64,000 nt of DNA. It comes from Amycolatopsis tolypomycina (GTDB lineage: Bacteria; Actinomycetota; Actinomycetes; Mycobacteriales; Pseudonocardiaceae). The stretch is from the NCBI RefSeq assembly GCF_900105945.1, contig NZ_FNSO01000001.1, positions 1 to 64,000 of the forward strand. The letters run 5' to 3'. The notes under the pieces are model-generated. The model was not told the DNA's origin and did not search any database. It worked only from the letters and a program-made list of their open reading frames with translations. The position numbers and the translations under genes were made by a program. Numbering within the stretch: position 1 is the stretch's first letter; the number at the start of each line of letters is the position of its first letter. Shown here piece by piece: positions 1-7,146 of this stretch.

Positions 1-832
1 CGGTCAGGGCGATGTCGCCGGAGACGGAGCGGGCGCGCACGGTCGAGTCGGTGGCGGCGTCGACGGTGATGTCGCCGGAGACCGTTTTGATCTGCGCCGA
101 CCCGGCCAGTTCCCGGCAGATCACGTACCCGGACACCGTGCGGACCGACACCTCCGCGGCGCGGGCGGTGTGCACGTCCCCGGACATCGTCTTCACCCGC
201 ACCGTGGTGGCATCGACGCACGCGAGGTTCCCCGCCGTGGTCTCGACGTCGACGAACCCGAGCGGGCCGGTCGCCGTGAGGTGCGGCGTGACCCCGGACA
301 GGATCACCGATGACCCCGGGGCCACCCGGGCGGTAATCCGGACCGGCCCGCCCGGCGGGCCGCCCCGGCGCCGGTGACGGTGTAGCGGCCGGAACCGGCG
401 ATGACGGTGCCGTTGACGATGGTGACGCCGTCGCCGACGACCATGTCGCCGTCGATGGTGCCCAACTGGATTCCGACGACCGACCCGGTCACGATCCCGG
501 CCTGGATGCTCACGTGGCCGTCGGAGCGGACTACCGTCGCGCCGCCTCCGGCGCCCTCGGGCTGGGGCATGCGCAGGGTGAAGCGGCGGCCTTCGGCTTC
601 GATCGTGGCCGCCGAGATCAAGGCGGCGGTTTCGCGGCTGGTGTCCCCGGCCGCGGGGCGAGCGTGATTCCCCGTATTCGAGAGAGTCGTCGGCGATCAC
701 CTCGATCACGTCGTCGTGGGAGTAGATCGCCAGCTCGATCGGGCCGGACTGCCCGCACACCAGCGTGCGCGGTGTCGGCGGGTTCGGGGTCGTCGAACCG
801 TCGTCGTTGTGGTCGGGGGTGTTGGCGGGCAT
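1..832 (-). pseudogene. DUF4097-like beta-solenoid protein, cut by window edge, reading frame displaced in the middle
   Basis: The start is an ATG at 832-830, giving MPANTPDHN. The distal part (about 1-350) encodes repeated VSGDI/VSGYV/MSGDV units typical of DUF4097 beta-solenoid (putative adhesin) proteins, in the same frame as the start. Between about 350 and 650 the sensible protein (IEAEGRRFTL, then GTIDGDMVVGDG) lies in another frame, while the start frame reads as arginine-rich shadow although it contains no stop. So two compensating frame changes appear, one near 650-690 and one near 340-365. The latter needs one missing base in a GC-only run. Either the gene is decaying or the sequence has base errors. 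It is the last visible gene of the leftward operon. The family is clear but the function in the element is unknown. Confidence 0.5.
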
Positions 833-905
833 GGCGAAGACACCTGTCCTTTCCGGACATTCGATGAGGGGCAGGATGTGCGGTGGTGCGCGAGAGCGGG
901 CCGGG

Positions 906-1300
906 TCACGCGGCGGTGGCGGGGCCGTCGGCCAGGCGCGCCCATTCGGCCGGCCAGTCGACAGCGCCCGCCTCGCATCCGGCGGGCACCAGGGCGTAGG
1001 CGGCGTCCAGCAGGCTGGTGACGGTGCCGCGGGCGGCCGAGAGCTCACCGCCGGGTTGGTCAGGCACAGCCACACCAGCACCCGATCGCGGTCGCCGCCG
1101 ACGTCCGGGGTGACCTGCACATCGCCCGTCCCCGCCGGAGCGGCGAGGCCGTCGCGCAGCAGATCCCGGGCGAACAGCCACGACACCGGGCCGAGGTGCA
1201 GGGTGACCGCCCACGGGTCGGTGGTCGTGTACTCCCAGACCCCTTCGACCTCGCCGCGGTCGTCGACGATGACGGTGGCGGGGAACAGCAGCTGTGTCAC
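906..1300 (-). pseudogene. SsgA-like (SALP) protein with a one-base frameshift
   Basis: The GTG start at 1300-1298 overlaps the stop of the upstream Nudix gene (GTGA) and has a GGGAGGA ribosome site. The first about 80 codons contain WAVTLHLG, a WLFARDLLRDGL stretch and GDVQVTP, which match the core of SsgA-like proteins (sporulation and cell-division regulators restricted to sporulating actinomycetes). The C-terminal part (TSLLDAAYALVP, then DWPAEWARLA) is in another frame. The two parts join if one base is added at 1047-1054, where CCGGCGGT replaces an expected CCCGGCGGT. Corrected length is about 131 aa, close to the family norm. A role in coordinating mycelial septation with the element is speculation. 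Confidence 0.55.
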
Positions 1301-1832
1301 GGCTCCTCCCGCAGGTCCAGTTCCGTGCGCAGCGTCCGCGGCAGGTTGCACGCGACGATCGCCGCGGAGAGCATGCGGTCGTGGTCGAACGCGAACCCGC
1401 CCGCCCGCGCCACCTTGACCGCCACCCGAACCGGCATCCATTCCGCCGCCGCCGCGTCGTCGGCCGCGACCGGGTCGGGTGCCTCCTCCGGCAGCACCAC
1501 GGCGTAGGCGACCGACACGTAGCGGCCCCGGGCGTCGCGGCCGGGAGCGTCGAACACCCCGACCTGGCGCACGAACGCCCCGGCGGGCACCGCGACGCCG
1601 GTTTCCTCCGCCAGCTCCCGCACCGCCGCCTCCTGGGCAGTCTCGTCCGGTTCGACGTGACCGCCGGCAGGGCGAGCTTGCCCTTGTGCGGGTTCCAGCC
1701 GCGCTGGATCACCAGCACGTGCCATTTCCCACCCCGCAGGGTGAAGGCGACCATGTCCGCGGCGTAGAACACCGGGGTCCGGTCGTCGAGGCGGGCGGCG
1801 ATCTTGGTGGCGAGCGAACCGAGCAGCGACAC
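1297..1832 (-). pseudogene. Nudix hydrolase with a one-base frameshift
   Basis: The GTG start at 1832-1830 follows a GAAAGGA ribosome site. The N-terminal about 55 residues (VSLLGSLATK, then MVAFTLRGGKW and HKGKLALP) are in one frame. The Nudix box with its REL-EE-G core (PDETAQEAAVRELAEETG, 1593-1655) follows in the next frame. One missing base at 1660-1667 explains the break, and the 8-mer there, CCGGCGGT, is the same as at the break in the next gene. Corrected length is about 178 aa. Nudix enzymes cleave nucleoside-diphosphate-linked compounds. In pSAM2 a Nudix-motif protein, Pif, blocks redundant conjugation, so an immunity role is possible but unproven. Confidence 0.65.
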
Positions 1833-1884
1833 GGCGAATGTCCTTTCAGGAGTAGGAAAGAGGGCTGGCAGAGAGGGCGGAGGG

Positions 1885-2067
1885 TCAGCGGAGCAGGTCC
1901 CGCCACACGTCGGCGCGCTCGTCGGCCTTGGCGGCCGCGTTGTTGTAGACGGCGGCCTGGCGGTAGTTGCCGTTGCGCTCGTGTTCCTCGGCCTTGTCGC
2001 GCAGCGCCGTCGCGGTCGCCGCCTCGTCGGAGGCGTTGGCGCGCACCGCGTTCTTGAAAACGCCCAT
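1885..2067 (-). CDS. Small charged hypothetical protein (60 aa)
   Basis: The ATG at 2067-2065 is preceded by GGAAGGACG. The product MGVFKNAVRAN... is mostly helical and rich in Ala, Asp, Glu and Arg, with a C-terminal half resembling a short TPR-like helix pair (KAEEHERNGNYRQAAVYNNA). It has no signal peptide or membrane segment. It lies 52 nt upstream of the Nudix gene and 50 nt downstream of the 230-aa gene, so it is probably co-transcribed. I do not recognise a named family. Confidence 0.6.
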   Translation of the reverse strand: MGVFKNAVRANASDEAATATALRDKAEEHERNGNYRQAAVYNNAAAKADERADVWRDLLR

Positions 2068-2117
2068 GGTGAAACACGTCCTTCCGTCAATGGGGTGGAG
2101 CAGAACAAGGGAGAAGA

Positions 2118-2810
2118 TCAGGCCGCGCGCAGCTGGTGAACCGGCGCGGCGGTCAGCAGAGCGGTGACGTAGGAGACGAACGACCGCTCCGCACACGGGT
2201 GCACCGCCCCGGTCTGCGGGTCCCGCAGCGTGGTGCGCAGCCACAGCGTCAGCCGCGCCACCGACCAGCCCTGCGCGCGCCGCTTGGCGATCGCGGCCAC
2301 CAGCGCGTCCAGGAACTCCGGCCGCACCCGCGGTGCCCGCTTCGCCGCCTTTGCCGCGACCGGGCACGGTCCGGCCAGGTTGGACAGGGGCGGCCGGCTG
2401 GTGCGCGGCCGGGACGCCATCGCGGCCTCCCGCTCCGCGGCGGCCAACAGGCGAACCTGCGCCGCGACGTCGCGGTAGACCCCGGCCCGCTGGTGCATCA
2501 CCGCGTCGCGGGTGCCGCGGGTCAGGACCCGGGCGTTGGCCGCCAGCAGCCCGGCCAGCATCTCGAACCGGCGCGCCACCACCGCCGGACCGTCCTCACG
2601 CACCAGCACCAGCGGGTTCCCCTCGGCCGCCGTGGGCTCGGCCTCGGCCAGCAACCGCAGCTGCGCCGCCACATCGCCGTAGACGGCCACCCGGACCCCG
2701 GTCACGACCTCCGGCAGCCCGGCCGCGCTCAGCAGCGCGGCGTTGCGGGTCAGGGTGTCGGCCAGATCGGCAAACCGGGCCGCGGTCACGGTGGTCAGCG
2801 TGGCGGTCAT
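2118..2810 (-). CDS. Hypothetical element protein (230 aa) with a duplicated helical unit
   Basis: The start is placed at MTATLTTV (2810), which has an AAAGGGA ribosome site; an upstream in-frame ATG at 2849 lacks one. The N-terminal 130 residues contain two similar units: VAVYGDVAAQLRLLAEAE near residue 40 and AGVYRDVAAQVRLLAAAE near residue 112. This suggests an internal duplication of a helical repeat. The C-terminal part is basic (RKR-rich) and ends with a helix around LTLWLRTTLRD, compatible with nucleic-acid binding, though no HTH pattern is convincing. It is intact and in the leftward operon. No known family is recognised. Confidence 0.65.
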   Translation of the reverse strand: MTATLTTVTAARFADLADTLTRNAALLSAAGLPEVVTGVRVAVYGDVAAQLRLLAEAEPTAAEGNPLVLVREDGPAVVARRFEMLAGLLAANARVLTRGTRDAVMHQRAGVYRDVAAQVRLLAAAEREAAMASRPRTSRPPLSNLAGPCPVAAKAAKRAPRVRPEFLDALVAAIAKRRAQGWSVARLTLWLRTTLRDPQTGAVHPCAERSFVSYVTALLTAAPVHQLRAA

Positions 2811-2923
2811 GAGCGGTCCCTTTCGTGCGGTGCAGCCGGAAGCAGGCATGGCGCTGCCCCGGGACGAATGCGGAATGGCTTGAATGGCGCGGAAAAGGCG
2901 CCGGAACGCGGTGGTGGGTCAGG

Positions 2924-3172
2924 TCAGGCGGCGAGACCGAACCCGGCAGCCGCGATCGTCTGCAAGAACTCGCGGTGCGTGGCGTGGCGGACCTGGTCGA
3001 TCCACTGGGCCAGCCGGATCGCACTCAGCCCGTGCGGGCCGGCGACCTCGCGGCGCAGCCGCTCGTAGGTACGGTCCAGCCAGTCCAGCCGGTCGAACGC
3101 CGACGCCGTCGCGGGCGGCATCCCGGCCAGCAGCCCGGCGAACGCGGCCGGGACGAACAGGCGGTCGGTCAT
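2924..3172 (-). CDS. Hypothetical element protein (82 aa)
   Basis: The ATG overlaps the stop of the upstream gene by 4 bp (ATGA at 3172-3169) and is preceded by GGGAGGC, so translation is probably coupled. The product is alpha-helical, with a central RLDWLDRTYERLRREV amphipathic helix and a C-terminal helix around TIAAAGFGLAA. No transmembrane segment is long enough to be sure. I do not recognise a family; the position suggests a small accessory partner of the 3169-3666 product. Confidence 0.6.
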   Translation of the reverse strand: MTDRLFVPAAFAGLLAGMPPATASAFDRLDWLDRTYERLRREVAGPHGLSAIRLAQWIDQVRHATHREFLQTIAAAGFGLAA

Positions 3173-3666
3173 GACTGCCTCCCGTAGCGCAGGGCGATCC
3201 AGGTGGTGACCAGCGACGCGGCCACGCCGATCGCGCGGTGCGCGGCCTGGTCCAGCTCCGTCAGCGCGGTCCCCGGCCCGGCGGCGTCGACCACGCCGTC
3301 GCGGCGCTGCACCGTCGCGTGCTCGACGTAGCCCTGCTGCCCCGCCAGCCGCGCCAGCGCCTTCAGCGGCTCCCGCCGGTCGATCACGTAGTGCGTGGCC
3401 GCGTTGATCGCGACCCCCGTGGCCAGCGCCCGCAGCGGCACCCGGAACCCGAGCACCCGCGTCACCGCCACCGCCGCACCCACCTGACCAGCGGTGTAGC
3501 TGGCCACGTGCCGGGCGCAGTGCCGCGCACCCTCCCGCCCCGGCTTGCCCTTGCCCGCCGCGTCCTCACTGGACTGCAGCCACTGGTCACACAGCGGGTG
3601 AATGTCGGCGAACGTCGCCTGCAACGCCGCGAACAACGCCAGCCCACGAACCGTGCTGCTCCGCAT
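3169..3666 (-). CDS. Element-encoded membrane-associated protein (165 aa)
   Basis: The start is MRSSTVRGLAL at 3666, one base after the stop of the upstream gene and behind GGGGGAGGTG. The protein begins with a hydrophobic helix and then has FADIHPLCDQWLQ. Two further hydrophobic stretches follow around residues 55-100 (SYTAGQVGAAVAVTRVL, then ALATGVAINAATHYVIDRR). The H...DQW and HYVIDRR elements recall the topology of DUF3307-type small membrane proteins found on phages and plasmids, but the match is not certain. It may be a transfer- or spread-associated membrane protein, by context only. Confidence 0.6.
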   Translation of the reverse strand: MRSSTVRGLALFAALQATFADIHPLCDQWLQSSEDAAGKGKPGREGARHCARHVASYTAGQVGAAVAVTRVLGFRVPLRALATGVAINAATHYVIDRREPLKALARLAGQQGYVEHATVQRRDGVVDAAGPGTALTELDQAAHRAIGVAASLVTTWIALRYGRQS

Positions 3667-3667
3667 C

Positions 3668-3922
3668 TCAGGCCACCTCCCCCAGCTCACGCGAGGCCAC
3701 AACCGGCAGCGAGTACACCCGGGCCACCGGGGCCTCCAGCTCGGCCAGCGCGGCCTCGATCTCCGCCATCTCCGCGTACAGGTCGACCAGCTCGGCCCCA
3801 CCCTCGAAGCCCCCGGCCAGGACGCCGTCACCAGTCAGGCCGGTCGTGTCCGCGAAGTAGTCGAAGTCCAGGTCATCCGTCGCCGCCTCGATCTGGCGGC
3901 GGCTCGGTCGTGCGTTCCTCAT
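3668..3922 (-). CDS. Hypothetical acidic protein, first gene of the element operon (84 aa)
   Basis: An ATG at 3922 (MRNARPSRRQ) is chosen because GGAAGGAA stands at proper distance; an ATG at 3949 is also in frame but sits inside the control region without a ribosome site. After a basic N-terminus the protein is strongly acidic (DDLDFDYFADTTG) and then forms an Ala/Glu-rich helix (AEIEAALAELEAPVARV). There is no known domain. It is the promoter-proximal gene of the leftward operon, whose promoter region carries palindromes next to the divergent GntR gene. Confidence 0.6.
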   Translation of the reverse strand: MRNARPSRRQIEAATDDLDFDYFADTTGLTGDGVLAGGFEGGAELVDLYAEMAEIEAALAELEAPVARVYSLPVVASRELGEVA

Positions 3923-3954
3923 CGGCAGTTCCTTCCGTCGTTGACTCATTCAAT

Positions 3955-4002
3955 CTAGCTCAAGCTAGTTCAAAGGCACGATAGGCCGATCGAGTGAACT
4001 AG
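3955..4002. promoter_or_regulatory. Divergent control region with CTAG-based palindromes (candidate GntR operator)
   Basis: The AT-richer divergent region holds a palindrome CTAGCT-CA-AGCTAG (3955-3968). Overlapping it is a perfect inverted repeat, CTAGTTCA at 3965-3972 with TGAACTAG at 3995-4002. It lies between the leftward operon and the short GntR gene starting at 4036, the arrangement used by KorSA-type repressors that control their own and the divergent operon. Binding is inferred. Confidence 0.55.
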
Positions 4003-4035
4003 CCCAACCTGATACAAGCGGACTAATCTGGAGCT

Positions 4036-4356
4036 ATGGACAGCTCTGCTGGGCAAGCGCCCTTCGAAGTAGTGGCAGCCGAGATCCGAAGGGATATGCG
4101 GGAAGGGAAGCTAAAGCCGGGCGACAAGCTGCCAACTCATCGCGAGTTGGCCGGCCGGTACGACATCGCCGTCGCCACCGTTCAACGGGCGCTCAAGGTC
4201 CTTCAGGACGAAGGGCGCCTCGTGGCGCGCCAGTCGATTGGCGTCTTCGTCACGGAGAACGCGGGACAGGCGGAGCCGCTGACGTTGAGCCAGCTTGCGG
4301 CCCAACTGGCTGACCTGCGTGAGCGTGTCGAGACGTTGGAACGCCGTCCTGGCTAG
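4036..4356 (+). CDS. GntR-type winged-helix repressor without effector domain (KorSA-like)
   Basis: This 106-aa protein has a GntR winged helix at about residues 8-75: GKLKPGDKLPTHRELAGRY, then VATVQRALKVLQDEGRLVAR and the wing GVFV. The only C-terminal addition is a short coiled coil (LAAQLADLRERVETLERR), so no ligand-binding domain is present. Short GntR proteins of this kind (KorSA of pSAM2) control transfer and replication of actinomycete elements. The ATG is GTG-free and lies just right of a palindrome-rich divergent region. Its stop overlaps the stop of the convergent small membrane gene by 4 bp. Confidence 0.85.
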   Translation: MDSSAGQAPFEVVAAEIRRDMREGKLKPGDKLPTHRELAGRYDIAVATVQRALKVLQDEGRLVARQSIGVFVTENAGQAEPLTLSQLAAQLADLRERVETLERRPG

Positions 4357-4556
4357 CCGTTGAACAGTGCGCGGGCGAACTGGATCAAGCTGTCGAGGGC
4401 GCCGTCGCCCTTGTCGGCGGCAGTGTCGACGGCCGCGGCAGCCTCAATCGGAGACTTGATCACGATAACGATCACCACGAGCACGGTCAGCCCGAAAAGG
4501 AACTTCTTCCAGCCCCCGCCGCCGGTCTTGAACCCAGGGAACGAACTCTTCGCCAT
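4353..4556 (-). CDS. Small single-span membrane protein (67 aa)
   Basis: The ATG at 4556 follows a strong AAGGAGA ribosome site. The product starts with MAKSSFPGFKTGGGGWKK and then has one hydrophobic span, FLFGLTVLVVIVIVI (about residues 19-33). A soluble helical tail ends in FARALFNG. Small proteins of this layout are common next to regulators on actinomycete elements, some named SpdA or similar, but identity cannot be assigned. It converges with the GntR gene. Confidence 0.7.
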   Translation of the reverse strand: MAKSSFPGFKTGGGGWKKFLFGLTVLVVIVIVIKSPIEAAAAVDTAADKGDGALDSLIQFARALFNG

Positions 4557-4656
4557 GATCTCTCCTTTGTGGTCGTTTGGCTGGTCCGGTTCGGACCGGG
4601 CCGCCTTGCTGAAACCAGATTCGCGGATGGACCCCCATGCACATCAGGGCGCAAGC

Positions 4657-4710
4657 GGGGGCACATGGCACAAGGGGGGGCACATTCGGAGGAGTCCGGT
4701 TTGTGCCCCC
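4657..4710. promoter_or_regulatory. GGGGGCACA repeats upstream of the XRE-TPR gene (candidate operator)
   Basis: GGGGGCACA occurs at 4657-4665 and 4676-4684 in direct orientation, and its complement TGTGCCCCC at 4702-4710. They sit 40-93 nt before the ATG at 4750 and about 100 nt before the divergent small membrane gene. The doubled and inverted arrangement suggests a regulator site, possibly for the XRE protein itself. Confidence 0.4.
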
Positions 4711-4749
4711 TGCCGATCACCTGTGTTTAACTGGGGGTGAGGAGGGGCG

Positions 4750-6171
4750 ATGAACGAACAGGGAAGGGTGCCGAACACCCAGCTGGCGGCCCTGATGCGG
4801 GAGGCCCAGCTCAGCCAGAAGAGCCTCGCGCACCACATGCGCATGATCAGCGAGCGCGACAACGGGAAGCCCATCGCGCCGTCGCACACGAATGTGGCCA
4901 AGTGGTTGAGCGGCGAAACGAGGCGTCCGAACGCGCGAACCTGCCAGGTGCTCGTTAAGGCGCTGAGTGGGCGCCTCCAGCGCCGCCTCACACTCGAAGA
5001 CGTCGGCTATGGCGGCGGCCGGCCGGGCAACACCCCAGACGAGTCCCCCTTGGACTACCCCGAGACTATCGAAGCGACCGTGACGTCGCTCGAACGGCTC
5101 GCCGCATACGAGCTGCGCGACGGCGCGGCGACCGGGGGCCTGGTAGTCGTGCCGGAGGCATGGGACGGTCTGCTGACGCGGTGGACGTACGGTGAGGACA
5201 GCGAGCCGCACGCTCCGGTCGAGCCACGACCGATCGGCGAAGTCGACGTCGAAGTGGTGAAGGATGCGACGGCCTACTTCGCGAACGCGGACTACAGGTA
5301 CGGCGGCGGTCGACCTCGACCGATGGTCGGTACTTTTCTCAAGACGGAAGTGCTTCCACTGCTACCCGCGGTTTCACCCAGTACCGCAATAGGACGAGAA
5401 TACTTCCGAGAAGTAGCGGCCCTTACGCGGCTCGCGGGCTGGACCGCATACGACATCGGCGAGCACGGCGCAGCTCAGCATTACCTGTTTCTGGCTTTCA
5501 GGCTCGCGCGGGCGGCAGGCGATAAAGCGTTGTGTGGGCGAATTCTCGCAGGGATGAGTCATCAGGCAAACTTTCTCGGACATTTCGAACGTGCCGTTCA
5601 TCTCGCCCGCGGTGCGGCATTTGGCGCTCGGGACCACGCCACTGCGACGACCAATGCCCTTTTTTATGCGATGGAAGCCCGAGCGCTGGCGTCAATGGGA
5701 AAGACTGCGGAAACGATTGCAGCACTTGCTGCCGCCGAGCAATGGCTCGGAAAAAGTGATCCCGAAAAGGATCCGGAATGGATCACGTATTTCGACAATG
5801 CAGAGCTGCATGCCGAGTTTGCCCACTGTTATCGAGACTTAGGGCAGGCCGATTTGGCGGTGCATCACGCTGCGGAATCCATTTCTTCGTCTAAAAACCT
5901 CTATGTCCGCAGCCTTTCATTCTGTCGAACAGTACTGGCAACGGGGCACCTTCAAGCTAACGAAATAGAAGAAGCCGTGAAAGTGGCGCAAGGGGTCGTC
6001 GACACCGCCGTGCAACTGAAGTCTTTCCGTGTCGTTTCCTACTTGCACGACTTCCGCAAGCGCCTTCGCGGTCATTCTTCCGAGTCTGCGGTGCGCGACT
6101 TCACGGAACAGACCGAGAGTCTGCTTGGGTCAGTAGATTCCCCACTGTCGCGGCAGTTGTTCATTGCGTAG
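4750..6171 (+). CDS. XRE-family regulator with C-terminal TPR-like domain
   Basis: The product is 473 aa. The N-terminal about 60 residues form an extended HTH (LAALMREAQLSQKSLAHHM, then SHTNVAKWLSG) typical of actinomycete XRE regulators with long TPR tails (NsdA-like). From about residue 190 onward it is a run of helical pairs (YLFLAFRLARAAGDKALCGRILAGM, AHCYRDLGQADLAVHHA) compatible with TPRs. The 3' two-thirds has many A/T-ending codons, unlike the 5' third, hinting at a mosaic gene. Its last 42 bp overlap the convergent kinase-like gene. Candidate operator repeats lie just upstream. Peptide-responsive or housekeeping control is unknown. Confidence 0.75.
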   Translation: MNEQGRVPNTQLAALMREAQLSQKSLAHHMRMISERDNGKPIAPSHTNVAKWLSGETRRPNARTCQVLVKALSGRLQRRLTLEDVGYGGGRPGNTPDESPLDYPETIEATVTSLERLAAYELRDGAATGGLVVVPEAWDGLLTRWTYGEDSEPHAPVEPRPIGEVDVEVVKDATAYFANADYRYGGGRPRPMVGTFLKTEVLPLLPAVSPSTAIGREYFREVAALTRLAGWTAYDIGEHGAAQHYLFLAFRLARAAGDKALCGRILAGMSHQANFLGHFERAVHLARGAAFGARDHATATTNALFYAMEARALASMGKTAETIAALAAAEQWLGKSDPEKDPEWITYFDNAELHAEFAHCYRDLGQADLAVHHAAESISSSKNLYVRSLSFCRTVLATGHLQANEIEEAVKVAQGVVDTAVQLKSFRVVSYLHDFRKRLRGHSSESAVRDFTEQTESLLGSVDSPLSRQLFIA

Positions 6172-7023
6172 ATCCGAGATGCGATGAAGGATCTCTGCGT
6201 CCAGCTCATCCGTCTCGCCCATTCGTTGCATTAGCCATGTCGTCATGTTTAGCTCGCGAATAGCGCGAAGTACAGGGAAGCCTGCCCACTTGGTCGGATC
6301 GAATCCGTAGGCTCTGACATATGCCGCATATGACGCCTTGTCGAGCCATCCGAATGCCTTGTATCGCACAGCCGCAACGGCAACATCCCACTCGCGTGGC
6401 CCGAATGCGAAATCCTCGAAATCGATCAGGCGAACGATGCCATTCTCGTCGCGCATGAGGTTTCCGTTATGCGCGTCACCATGGATTGGACCGAGAGGTA
6501 GAACAAAATCGAGTTCTTCGAATTTCGCCTCTAGCTCAATTGACCGATTGCGAAGGAATGATAGGTCGGCATCCGGAATTCCATTTGCCCGATCGAGGCG
6601 TGCGGCCACCTTGGGGAAAGGCTCGAATTGTGGCAATGCGAGAGTGTCGTTCGAGGGGAGATTGTGCAGTTGACGTAGTATCTCGCCGAGATCTTGATAT
6701 TCAACCGGTTCATTACTCTCGCGAATGAACTCCCAGAATGTGACAGCGAATCCGCAGGCGAGGACTGGCTGCGGAGCTTGCCGGGCGAGTCGGACTGCCG
6801 GGAAGTCGGCGGTTTCGAGCCATGCGGCAATTCGAATCTCTTTGCGACTGGCCTCTTCGGAGCGCCCCACCCGCGCCATGACGTCGCGCTGCAAGCGGAA
6901 CATGGCGTTTTCGCCCATGCGGATAAGGGAGGCGGATTCGCAGTCGAGGTCTGCGACCTGGCACGCTTCGCGTAGCGCACGCTCAGCGGAATCCGGCGTG
7001 AGCGCGGGACCGGTCTGTGTCAT
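6130..7023 (-). CDS. APH-family small-molecule kinase-like protein
   Basis: This 297-aa protein has the choline kinase/aminoglycoside phosphotransferase fold. The Brenner motif HGDAHNGN is at residues 181-188 and the Mg-binding DFED at 201-204; an N-lobe contains GENAMFRL near residue 38. All key catalytic residues seem present. The substrate is unknown; such genes are common next to XRE-TPR regulators in actinomycetes and need not confer antibiotic resistance. Codon use is AT-richer than in chromosomal neighbours. It overlaps the XRE-TPR gene tail to tail by 42 bp. Confidence 0.8.
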   Translation of the reverse strand: MTQTGPALTPDSAERALREACQVADLDCESASLIRMGENAMFRLQRDVMARVGRSEEASRKEIRIAAWLETADFPAVRLARQAPQPVLACGFAVTFWEFIRESNEPVEYQDLGEILRQLHNLPSNDTLALPQFEPFPKVAARLDRANGIPDADLSFLRNRSIELEAKFEELDFVLPLGPIHGDAHNGNLMRDENGIVRLIDFEDFAFGPREWDVAVAAVRYKAFGWLDKASYAAYVRAYGFDPTKWAGFPVLRAIRELNMTTWLMQRMGETDELDAEILHRISDLRNEQLPRQWGIY

Positions 7024-7146
7024 GCCGTCCGTTCTCCTATCGGTGACTCGTTCAGGCTACTGGGCCGCGGCGCGGGTCGCCGACGATCGGCGTCCAGCAG
7101 CAGCGTGCTGAGCCTGCGTCTCCGGTGGGCGGGGGTCCACCTGGAT

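Noticed and set aside
6130..7023. Aminoglycoside resistance gene
   Set aside because: The APH fold and Brenner motif are shared by many metabolic kinases; sequence gives no specific resistance-subfamily mark, so resistance is not claimed.
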